Origin: Sinotaia quadrata
Lineage: Eukaryota > Mollusca > Gastropoda > Architaenioglossa > Viviparidae
Length of the DNA: 64,000 nt
Assembly (NCBI GenBank): GCA_028829895.1
Contig: CM054179.1
Coordinates: 30,969,117-31,033,116, forward strand
Direction of reading: 5' to 3'
Position numbers and translations under genes: made by a program. Shown one piece after another: positions 38,215-50,400 of the stretch (within the stretch, counting starts at the first letter, position 1; every line of letters begins with the position of its first letter). The notes below the pieces were generated by a model. That model was given only the letters and a program-made list of their open reading frames with translations, ran no database searches and had not been told where the DNA came from.

Positions 38215-38689
38215 CCTTATACAACAAACACTTTTACTGTGTTAAAACAAATTAGTTATCAATTCTAATACTAGTATAGAATCATCACTCAGGCTATGAT
38301 GTATAGAACTTTGGATATCCAAATACCAGAGGACATATAGATTCATCACAACACAAAAAAAACGGTTCCAAAAACATAATGCAACTCCCGTGTATGGATT
38401 TCTTTTGGGGCAGTGAGGAAAATTTTTTGTACATCTTTATAATATGTGGTGGATCAATCTCAGTATTATAAATGCTTAGAGTGTTATAAGTGATCATCAA
38501 CAATATAAACCACGCTGCTGTTAATTTCTGAAGAAAAATGTCACAATTAGATCCAATAAGTTAAGGAATAAAATATATAATTATAAATAAACAGATGAGT
38601 AATGAAAATGTGTGCTAACTAAATCAACACTATTTTATAAAATTCTAATAACACAATTAATTGTTTGAAATAACGAATTGATTTGATTG

Positions 38690-38960
38690 AGTGTAGGGGG
38701 CGCTTCCGGCGTAAAATCATTTCTGCCACATTTATAATGGCTGAGCTCTTCGCTTTTACCCATAATGCTCTCAGCTATTTTAAAATTAGATTTATTCTTC
38801 AGAATTTTAAATAGTATATATATATTAGAAGTCAAAAGTAAGCAGATATAAATAATATATTCCGGTAAATTTTATTTGTTTAGTGGTGAATTTTTAAAAA
38901 GTTTCCAAATCTCGTTATGTTATGGGAGGTTATTGCGTTGACTTTTCGGCGGCACTTACC
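38690..38960. promoter_or_regulatory. Possible promoter patch (CpG and ETS-type motif)
   Basis: An island of higher GC in AT-rich DNA, with CGCTTCCGGCG (contains the ETS core CTTCCGG) at about 38,700 and a YY1-like AATGGCTGAG at about 38,734. CGGCGGC follows near 38,948. It lies 2.4 kb upstream of the TopBP1 start codon, so it could be that gene's promoter, perhaps bidirectional. This is a guess from motif content; no TSS or donor site was established. Confidence 0.25.
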
Positions 38961-40757
38961 AAACTGACTGAAACCACAGTAAACAATATCATGAAACTTC
39001 AGTAAACAACCTGGATCTCCAGTCTTAGAATCTGCACGAATTATTACGATTAAATAATAGTAAGTCAGATTATTTTGCGATAACACTTTTGTTTTTTAAA
39101 TGGAGATGAGTACTGTAAAGTTTTAGTAGTGTGTTAATTTTGACTTCTTAAAATGACAAGTATTGAAGTAATGAAGTAGAGATAATAAATTATACTTATA
39201 GTATATAAAACTTAAAACATATTTTATATTTTAAAAAGTAATAATAATATTGTAAGGATTTTTGTGTGTCTTTTTATTTATAAACAGAATTATGTGTTTT
39301 AATGCTGTTTCATCACTGACTAATAAACTAATACTAGTAATAGTAATAATATTCACTTAAGACAAAAGTAATTGTGTAGGCGTAGACTATGATTTGGAGG
39401 TGTTTCTGCTAGGTTTGAGATAACTAGTAAGATAGAAGTTAATGAAAATAATGGAATAAGGAGAAATAGAGCAGTTTGTGACAATGTGAGTGTTGCTGGA
39501 CTCTCAGTATCGACATCTTTCTACTGTGGCTGAGTTTATTTCCATTATCTGATTATGACTATGAATATCACTTGCTCAGGAAATATGAAAAAGTAACAGT
39601 AACCTGATTATGGTTGTACTTGTAGAATGTAGAGTGTGTTTACATTCTAAAATACATTTAATCATAAGACAGATACTAGTTTGCCATAATTTAATGTTGT
39701 CATATGTGAAACTGTAATGGACTTTATTTGTTTTTACCATGATTTGAAAATAAATCACCCCCACCACCTCAACATACAGTAATCATCACACAAATCTTAT
39801 CAACAAAAAAAAATGATGGTGAAAGGTTTTCCAATAACCATAGTAGTTAGGTGCGAAAGGTATGAATAATACAAACTTCGATACTTTGTTTATAGCCCAA
39901 TCAATTAATTACTTTATAATATTTCAGCTTTTGATGTTTGCCATACTATTACTAATATTACTATGCATACTATGTAGGAAACAATAATATTTATTAATAT
40001 TATTAATTTGTAAACATGGAAAATTAATATTAATAAATATTTACAGCAAATTCTCAATTTTCCAGTGCTGAGGCACTCATAATTCTCAAGAAACAGGCAT
40101 CTTTCTAATATTATTCCCAGCCATCTGTCATTCTCCTTTAAACTACATTATTACATCTATGACTAGGTAAATTTGATAGATAATGTATAATTATTGAAAT
40201 TCTATAAGAATGTGTTTGGTTTTTAAAACTTCTTTCCCCAAATCAACCAATTACTGAATTAGAATGTGCTTAACCATAGTTCTCACATCTGTTTGCTTTT
40301 GGCTTACCATCATTCTTTGTTACTAATGTTAGAATTGTATGGGCATCATTATAGTACCAATCAGTTGAACTTGTGAATGCATATTTACACTGTGCCATGT
40401 TTATAAATGTTTCTTAATCTTATATACTATATAGTAGTAATAGTAGCATGCTAGCTTAAATTCACCAGTGCAGTTTCTTTTAAATATGCTGCAAATTGTT
40501 ATTTAAATCTTTTAGTTAAACATTTTTTTTTCTATTTATTGCTTGTAAATATTTTGCTAAAGCTTCTGTTTATAACAATAATATTCCACAGTTTTACTTG
40601 ATGTAATTGTAAATGTCCCTGCTGTTAAATAATATATTTTTAAAATGTATTTTGTACAAAGATGGCTGCCTTTTCTTTAGTTAAATGTTGTTATTTAGTG
40701 AAAATAATTTCTGTGTTATTTTATCAGCATTTTTACACTGCTGTCTGCACATCTGTA

Positions 40758-40840
40758 CAGTAGCATAGTGGAAAGGGGCACAAAGGGGGCATTGGCCTCG
40801 CGGTCACAATTTCTAGGGGGCAGCAATGGGTATTTGTTGG
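40758..40840. mobile_element. hAT-type MITE end fragment
   Basis: CAGTAGCATAGTGGAAAGGG followed by GGGGGCATTGGCCTCG and CTAGGGGGCAGCAA resembles the common hAT end of the CAGTGGCGTAGC type. The opposite end was not found. Confidence 0.35.
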
Positions 40841-41337
40841 TAAGAGCAACATATACATCATAAATAATGCAAATGGAGTGAGGGTATAATGTTGGTAGTT
40901 GACTCTGGGTGTCTCTTTGCCTTGCTGTGCCCATGATCTCTGTATCTGATTCTTGTTTGGTCTAAAAATTAAAATGCAAAGGAACACTAAGACCCTACTC
41001 TAACCAAGTATTTGGAACTAGCAGAATCATGCAGCATTGGCTGTCAGCCTCATGAGGCTTATTGTTCAAGAAGGGAAACTTCTGTATCAGTGACTCCATT
41101 TATAATATCTACCCCTATTCTATCACCATATGGGTTTGATAATCTACTATCATATTCATAGTGAAAAAACTTGTTAATTAGAAAATACCCTCAAATATTT
41201 CTTCATATCATTTCTTCATATTTCTTCTCCTCTAGGTTGAGTGAAAATGCATTGTTTATTTTATTTAAAACTATTAAAATATTGATGAATTCTTGGAAAT
41301 AATTTTTTATATATTGATCAGTTTTGTCGACAGGAAA

Positions 41338-41424
41338 ATGAATGAAGACGACTTTCAGGTAAAGTGTGTAAAACCACAAGAATGCTCGGAAGATCCTAAC
41401 TCTGCTTTATCGGAGGCTTTTCAT
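41338..41424 (+). CDS. TOPBP1: TOPBP1 coding exon 1
   Basis: Starts MNEDDFQVKCV after acceptor CGACAG (ending 41,333); donor GTAAGC at 41,425. 29 codons, phase 0. The ATG is the first in the exon and aligns with the vertebrate start. Confidence 0.88.
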
Positions 41425-44400
41425 GTAAGCTTAACTTCGCTTTGAAGCCATATTATCTAACTATAATAAAATACTTGGGTAATATTACTTATTAGATAAA
41501 TCTTGGCTTTAATACTTTCTAAATCTGATTAGAAAGTTTTTCTCACTTTTGTAATTATTGCCAGCCCCCTTCTCTCCAAAGAAAGGAGGGTGGTGGCTAG
41601 TCGACGCCACATAGGACTTGCATAGATATTATTACAAATTCACACACAGAACACCAAGATGGTTATTTGGCTCGAATTTTATTCTGCATGTAGGTTACCT
41701 ATTGCCGACATGTTTGCATGTGATTGCCTATGGGTGAAGTGTAGACAGCACAGACGACACAACGTGTAACAATGACCACAACCACTCTTTCAAAACCATA
41801 GACAGGAAAAGTATCAATGTCAGAGTATAAATTCAAATTTATTGATCTGTGGATTCCCTCTCACACGTTGGTTAGTCAGCCATCCACAACTCACACCCAT
41901 GGGTAAGGGGAAAGAAAAGAAAGAAAGAATGATGAACGATGAAATAAAATTTAAAAAATACAAAATTCAAGATTCCTTATGCAGTACTATTTCTAAATAG
42001 AGTCAAGCATTTTTCATCATAAAATAACAGTCATTATTTAAAAGTTCTGGAGCCACTACTCCTATATCAAAATTCAATAGTTCAATGATAAACAATGTCA
42101 TTCGACCTGCAAGTCCTTCTCAAGATAGTCACATCAGCATTTTCTTATATTAATCTTAAAATGATTCTTCGTACATTTAAATTTGGTTTATTTTTAATTT
42201 AAGGTTTAATTATTAATTAAGATCCTAAGCTGTAGTTTTAAGTTTTAGGTTTATGTGCTCTAAGATTCCTACACTAATTAGTATTTTTCTACTCACATAG
42301 TTATTGTCACTTTCTCCTCGTGCTGGGGGGTTTGATGATACACAAAACACCGTCGACGTCTCGACACTGGTTCGCTCCCTGGAACCCAAGTACAGCCATC
42401 CTCGCTGCTACTGTTTCAACTCCTGTTACACTTCTCATTAGGCCTATTTCTCAACTCTCACTTTTTCATTACTTCTCGTTTTGTTTCTCTTCTCTTACGT
42501 TTCTTGTTTCTTCTCTTCTCTTTAATTAACTAACGGTCAACCTTGCCGTTTTTCTGCGATATGCCACGCACTATTGCGACTGCTTTCTGCAATATATCCC
42601 AGCGCCGCGACATTATACATCCATCAGAATTCATCTCTGCATGGAAAATAATCGATCGCCCGTGGTCTTTGCACAGAGTCTCTGAAGAACCTGAGATGAC
42701 TGTCCGTACGACTGGTCCATCTTGATCTGCTGATGGCAGTGCCTTCAAAATACAGCCAGGTAGACGTCTGGCGCTCTATTGCAGTGTCCAAGAGTTCTCT
42801 AGCTGATTGCCTCCTAGCTTGTAGAGTTTCTTGGTACAAAAAAGCAGGGAGAAACTTAGAGGGTCTTTTTCACCCCTCTACCAAACACTACATTCTTGTT
42901 GTTTCTCCTTCGTTTCTGTCTCCATCATCCCCTTTTATATGCAAAGTCCTTGTACATCATTTTCACTGAGCTGATTAGAATACAACCCCCCTCCAGCACA
43001 CAGCACCCCCATCCAGCACTGCACTTACGTGCTGACGAATATCCTGACTGTCCACTTCCATTTAGTGCCAAGTATCGAATTCCAAGTCTGACACCTTTGA
43101 GTGACATATCAATTTGTGGCTACTACCTAGCTCAGAGCAAAAACTAATCTCAGAAAGGACATTATTTTTATTTTGTTGTTATGGTGACTCATTGCTACCT
43201 GGCAAGAGTACACTAGTCATAGCAAGAAAGGGTTGTACACACAAACCAATACATTTAACTATAGTAATATAAATCTTAACTTTCCAATAACTCAAAATTC
43301 TATTTCAACAAATAATTTCACAATAACAATAACTGTAAACAACCACACTTTTTATAGTGGTGATTCTTAGAAATAAGTTACATTTCAAAACTCACAGACA
43401 AAATGAGCATCTCAGTGGTTTACCATGTATTCCCGTACACTGACAGATTTATGGTCTAGCGTCCTGACCACAGAGGAGTAAATGCATGTGTCCCTCCAAA
43501 GTTAATTACGCCTTTCCCATTCCCCTGCACGAAACCTAGTTTCCTCAGCTAGCGTTTCCACACTTAGAGTTCACATTATTGACAAAATGGTCATTTTGAC
43601 CCCTTTCTTTGTTTAAACTAATTTGGCTGTTTTGTTAATTGTTTAGAGTATGATGACACTTAGAGAGAGAAAAAAAAATTATTAATATTTTTTCATATAC
43701 TTGACAGTAATTGTTTAAAACCTTATCACTGGCAACTTTACACATTATAAAAATCTAAGTGATAATTTAATTTCTGTCTAAAGTAACTGATAATTTAATT
43801 TCTGTTTAAATTTTTTCTTGCATATATTAATAGCTTTACTAAGTAAATTATGAATATGATATAATGTATTTAATTTGGATATGACACAATTATATATTTA
43901 TTTTTATTTTTACCAAATGTTTTCCTAACTCATTGCTGGATCAGCCAGGAGGTATGTGGGAGCTCCATTTGTTTGACATTGAATAATAATAATTGATTTT
44001 TGTAAATTTGCTTAATCTTAGAAAAGTTCTAAATACTTTATAATACTAAATAAACATACCAGCAAAGCATGATACAAAATAAACATTAGATTTAAACTTA
44101 AATTATTCATTCACTGCAGGTACAGCTATCAAGATGATAAACCTTAAGTAGGATGAGCAAGAGAAAGGAGATTGTTATCTTTAGTATGAGAAATAAGTAG
44201 AAGACATTAGTATATTTATGCCTATAAAATAAAATATGATGCTATTTTATCCACTTTGTTTATAGAACAACCAAAGAAAAGAACATAATTGTTGTATGTG
44301 ATGTGAGCAGACAGAAGAAGAGAATGAATTCTTATCACACCTCCCTCAGTTACTGTATAAAATGATGGAATCACATTTGCATTTTGGATTGTATTCCAGT

Positions 44401-47400
44401 TTCCATTGTCTTAGATAAATATTGTTGTGCATGCATAAGATATTACATCATGATGATGATATGTTGTTGAAAAGCAAGATGTGCATATCTATTAAAAAAA
44501 TAATTAATTGATAAATACATTCACTTATCTTCCCTCCATTTTTAAGCATGTGGAACCTTAAATTAGCATATTATTTTTTGTAGGCCTTAGCAAAACATGA
44601 AAGTTGTTACCATAAATACTGAAACACATTTATGCTGAACCATGAGTTCAGTGCTCTCTGTGAGTTTTTCTTTTTTTAGGTGGCATTCTATGGGAAGATG
44701 GATGCAGTTACAGAAATATTATTAACCATCTGTTGGATTTTTGTGCCAATTGTTCAGAATGCAATTCCTGTGAATGGACTGTTCACTATACATTTTATTT
44801 GGTTTGTGTCAGGATATCATAGCCACCATTAGAAATGGAATAAACCCAGTTAAACAGTGTAACACCTACACCTCCTAGTTAATGGTTACAATTTTTATTA
44901 ATTAATCACCCATAACTAATTACAAGTGATGAGAATCTTAATTTATGTTATTAATAATTCTCCAGAACACACCACTCATCTCCCTCACTTGGCAGATATG
45001 CAGGCACAGTGAACATGTTCTCTTCCACAACATTAAAGACAAACATTTACCGTCACACAATATTTCCATAGGTGGAAAACTTCTTACTAAAGGAGAGAAT
45101 AAATCTATCTTTAATCTATATTTAGTGAGCCTCCATCCACCCACTTTCTTTTCCAACATAAGGTTATTAGTATGTGTAAGAAGGTCAATAAATTTATTAA
45201 ACCAACAATCAAATATACATAGACAAATACAATGGAAAAAGATTACTTGACATAAATAATCCACAAAACCACGTTCAAATAATTTTAATACCTATACAGT
45301 CTTATATACTAAAATACAATTCAACACTTTAGTATCAATACAAATCACAGGATAGTTCTTATCAGAGAACAGAAATGGAGTTATTAGCGCTAATTGAGAA
45401 TAGTTTGTAAATAACCTGGTATAGGCACTGTCTCAATAGTCTTTTGCATGTTTTTTGTAACAAAACATGAAGTTTATTGTTCACATTACTACTGACAATT
45501 CCAAGTGATTCCCTCCTCGTGTTGAAGGACACTGATTCACTGCTATTCTCTGGAGGCTAACCTGGGCACTCTTTCACCATATTAGCTTCCTCAAGCAGAA
45601 CAATTGCAGCAATTTCCAGTTACTTCCTTGTACAGAACTTGCTTGATGTAGTCAGCATACCTTGGCAATTTACACACTGCAGTAGATACTTCTTGTGTCT
45701 ACCCCAGTCATTGCGGTTTATAATCAGTAAACGGAGATTCAGATAAAACAAAGAAAGGCTGCTTTTCCTGTAAAATATAATTAGGGAGCAAACGCTAAGT
45801 TTCCAGTCTATTCCTTTTTAACTCCATTCTTTCTTAATTTCAGGTCTCAACTTACAGTTTCCTGCAACAGTATTTGTTAGCCCAGTATACAGCATAATAG
45901 TTTTATGAGCAGGTTCACTAGAAACAATGTCAAGTGTTTAGCATACTACATAAAAGCATAATAGTTGCCATTTGTAGAAATAATAGTCTACTCACATAAT
46001 ACAACTCTACATAAAATGCAAGTATAACATATCAATAGCAAAAATGCATGAAATATTTCTTTCTCTCTCAATCAGTCAGTTAACTCATTAAACTAATGGC
46101 CACCTTTCATGACTGGACTTCTTGCCACACCAAATTCAAGTGATTACACACTAGAATTCTCTCCAGCATGTAAACTTTTGATCTCAGCCCATTGGCTGGT
46201 CTCATTTTTGTAAATTGTAACTATAGGATAATAGAAACTACTCTTCCATTTGGAACTGGTTTGCATTGCATCAGCAATTTCTAGCATATTCTCGAGTTGT
46301 TTACTTCAACTCTGACACTTAAAAAAATACTATCATAAAGAGTGCCCAAGGTCTGATTATTTGAATAATTTAACAATTTATATAACAATTAAGTCTAGAA
46401 ATAGGGATAGGCAAATTTACTCTGCCACAAACAGTAATTTATTTAGAGTAGTGCCTCTTGAGTCATGATTAGAAATGGGGTAAATCCAGTTGAACAATGA
46501 TGTCTGCACATTACAGCTTCCAATCTGGCTAGTATGCAGGTCAGCTTCAGAATCACTGAGGGATCTAGCACTTTGTACAGTAGGATTGGGCATTTAGGAT
46601 GATCACTCAAGCTGTTCAGTGTTTGGTCACCACTTTAAAACTGACTGTTGAAAGAAACTGACCTCTGCTGATTTTTGGTTATAAACAAGTTATTTAATGC
46701 AGGAGTCAGATCACTGAATACCAGCATTAGCAAGGTTTCACTGTATTATAAAATGTACAATATCATAAGCCAGGGGTCGGGAACCTTTTTGTCTGAGAGA
46801 GCCATGGACACCACATATTTTGAAAAGTAATTCTGTGAAAGCCATACATTATGTTTAAAACTAAAAATTCAAGTAAATGTGAGCATTTTGTGTAATTTAA
46901 ACACTAAAAGTACAATAATTATGTCTCTGAATTCTTTTTAATAACATTGTTATGCTGTTGCTAATCAATAATGAGTATTTCTTACCATTAATGCGACTTC
47001 TGGTGCTGCATGGCTTTGCTGATGGCTTTGTAGTCTGGTTGATACATGGTGAGGTTAAGCTTCATGCAGGCGTTGAGACTTTAGTAGACTTTAGCTCATT
47101 CGTAGAATGAAATATTGATATGCAATTAATATGTAGATCAAAGTAGTCTAAAGAAAATTTTTTTTTTATAATCGAACATTTGTCTGCGAGCCAGATGCAG
47201 CCATCAATAGAGCCACATCTGGCTCGTGAGCCATAGGTTCCCGACCCCTGTCATAAGCGATAGTAAACATTATGTCACATATAATAATATAAATATGTGT
47301 ATTTAAATATATATATAACCCTACTTCCAGCTTTAGGTGGATATTGCTTTAAAAAACAGCATTAGGTGGACATCAATGTATATATACAACCTTCAAAACA

Positions 47401-50400
47401 CTTGAATTCACAGGAGAAACTATTGAAATATGTCAAAGATATTTACAATAAAGATAATAGTAAGAGAGAATAAAATGGCAAAATGAAATTTTATTTATAC
47501 AAAAAATGATACAAGTCTTAGATAGACCACATATTTGTCTGCCCAATAATGTGGGTTGACATAAGGCTGGTTTGGTTGGCTTAGGTCTGTGGGAAGGATT
47601 TTATATTTATTTATATATATATATGTACATAGTAGATGCATTCAAGAGAATCACAGCAGATATCAAATCTGCATATGTTAGATTATTTAAATATATAATA
47701 ACTGCACAGTACTATTATGTAGTAAAAAAAAAAATTCAGCTTAACCTAAAGGCAAACTTGGGAATAACAAAATGTGATTTTACAGCTGTAAGAAATTAGT
47801 TCATCAAAGAGAAACGTGAAAGTTTTAAAAGTCTAGTTTTATACTTAGTTTACATCTGTACCTCAGCACATTTTAGGCAGCAAGTTTTCTCCGTGTCTGT
47901 TGGCCTTCATGTTTTCAATCTATTCCTATCTAACTATCTCAAGGGTGCACAAATGGTGGCCCACAGGCTGCATGCGGCCTGAGACAGGGCTCTGTGCAGT
48001 CCTTGGAACACATTATTTCATTATTTGTGTTCTTTTTTTCTACTGAGCCATCCATGTGCAACCTGACTTGCAGCCCTCCACGCACTATCAATTGGAAATT
48101 TGGCCCTTTGGCCTAAAGAGTTGGGGCACCACTGATGACTTGACAACCAGCTTCCTCCATTCCATTCTGTTCTCTGATAATCTTACTGTATCACTCAGCT
48201 TCAGTCCTGTCCACTCAGAGATGTTATCCTCCCATCTTTTTCTCCTTTGCCCTCCTTGCATAGTACCTTGCATGATTGTCTTGACAAGCTCTGTTGATTG
48301 TGTGACATGCCCATACCATTTCATTTTGATTTTTTCACAGTGGCCAATAGCTCTTCATAGTTGTGTAATTCTGTTTCTCACTTTGTCATTCTTGACATGA
48401 TCTATGTGTCATCTCTAGAAATGCCAAGCAACCTTCGAAAGCATCTCATTTCAGTAGCTTGTATCCTCCTTTCAAGATCCACTTTGAGGGTCCATGACTC
48501 ACCTGCACATAAGAACACAGATACAACAAGGAGCGCATCAGTCTGGTCTTTGAGCTGACTGCGGTGTTTCTGTCTTTCCAAACTGTTTTCAGCCTTGCCA
48601 TTGCTGTTATTGTCAACACAATCCTGGAAAGTATTTCTGGTTTTGATGCCTCTTCTGTCATGATGCTCCTAAGTATTTGAATTTGTTAACTGTTTCCAGT
48701 TATCCGATCTCCGATCATGATGTCAGTGCCAATGCCACTAGTGTTGTAGGATCAATTTGGTCTTCTCTGCACTGATTTCCATACCAAAAGCAGTAGCTGT
48801 CCTGTCCATTTTTTGTTACCAACTGAGCTAGCTCCTCATTTCCTGCAAGACCATTGATATCATCAGCAAAGCATAAGTTTGTTATTGTTCTGCCTCCAAT
48901 ACTGACAATTCCTTCATGGTCTTCCAGAGCATCTGTCATGATTCTTTCGATGAAGATGTTGAAGAGAGTAGGTGAAAGTAAGCAGCCTTGTCTGACTCCT
49001 CCCACTGTTGTCATGAACCAATCTCCTATTTGGCTATTGAAGCAGACTGTGTTAGATTATTTTCTATATGTTTACACTGGTCTTCAATCCATATCTCCTT
49101 TGCCTTTTTCATGCTTTTCTTGATAACCTGGTTGATTTCTGTGTATTGTTTTGCTCCTTTTACTTCTGACGTCTTCTTTAGCTCTCGACACTTGTCACAC
49201 AGATCAAGGATATCAGATGTAACCCAAGGTTTCTTTGCTTGTCAATGTTTGCCAAGGATCTCATTGGCTGCTTGGGTCACAATGGTGTTAAATATGTCAA
49301 TCTATGTGTCTGAATCTGTGTTCTCTGCACTAAGAAGTAATAGTTGTGCAAATTTTCCTCCTATCTTTGCTTGGAAGGCTTCCGATACCTTTGGGTCATT
49401 GAACTTGGTTCTTGTGGAGCCCTGTTTGTTGATTTTCTTCAGATGTAGTCTATCTATCTAGTAATCTATTCATGCTTGATGTCAAATACTTGCAGGTCCT
49501 TTTGACTGTTTGGCAACTGGTCTGCCCGTCTTCAGCTTTCTTCCAGATAGCGTCCATCACATTAGTCTCGGAGTGTCCTTGATTTGGTAGATGATAAGCA
49601 TGGTTGGCAAGGTGCATTTGACATTCTATCACAGTGTTTTGTAGCCTTTGTGGAACCACTTCACAAGGTTTCTTTGTTGGTAATTTTATTGTGATTTGTG
49701 ACACTAAGTATTTTTCGAAGACATTAGAAATGGAACACATTGAGCTTCAGCACTGTTCTTGCAGTGATTTTTCTTGTTTCACTGTTGTAGATCATAGTTG
49801 GTGTGATGATGATTTTATAGTCTTAATTTTGTCAAAGTATTGATGGTTGGTGCAGACCATATTGGTCACAACTTGTTGAAATACAGTTGATGCTTTGCCA
49901 GTTCTGCACTCAACTTCCATACCAACATGCCATCATGTGACAGTGTATTGCCAGTTTTGATCTCTATGCTCTTTGGAGGGATGCTGATCTGCATGAGCTT
50001 TGTTTATCAACATTTATCCACAGTCCAACTTTGCCAGCTTCTGATTCCATTTTGGTAAACATGTTTTGCAAACATTTCCTTATCTCTCTTATCAGTGCAA
50101 TATCATGTACACATTTGAGATCAATGATCCTTTTCTGCATTCTTTTTACTCATCGATTTCTTCATGAAGTCAATAGCTAAGATTTACTTCTGGTGTTGAC
50201 ATTGAAGCAATCAGTGATGCCACTGTTGGTCTTCAAGTATTAGAATCTCTTGGAAATTTTGATTTAATGACCAAGAATGCTGTAACTTCTGGCAGTTTTC
50301 CACAGAGACTCTTGATGTTTGCTTTCATATGCTTTTCTGAAGTTGAATGCCACTTGTCATTGAAATTCAAAGCAGTGTTCAGTGATATCATGCAGTGTGA

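Larger units (their letters stand above)
38223..41337. other. DNA upstream of the TopBP1 start codon
   Basis: AT-rich except for a CpG patch at about 38,690-38,960. It must hold at least part of the TopBP1 5' region, since an acceptor (TCGACAG, ending 41,333) lies just before the ATG. Upstream UTR exon not located. Confidence 0.5.

Noticed and set aside
41550..43735. Possible solo LTR TGTAATT...CTGGCA with ACTTT flanks around the CpG-rich block
   Set aside because: The 5-bp match is expected often by chance in AT-rich DNA, the end does not resemble the known LTR family, and no second copy exists here.
48988..49461. 157-codon + strand ORF
   Set aside because: It lies antisense to readable LINE coding sequence, so it is a shadow frame.
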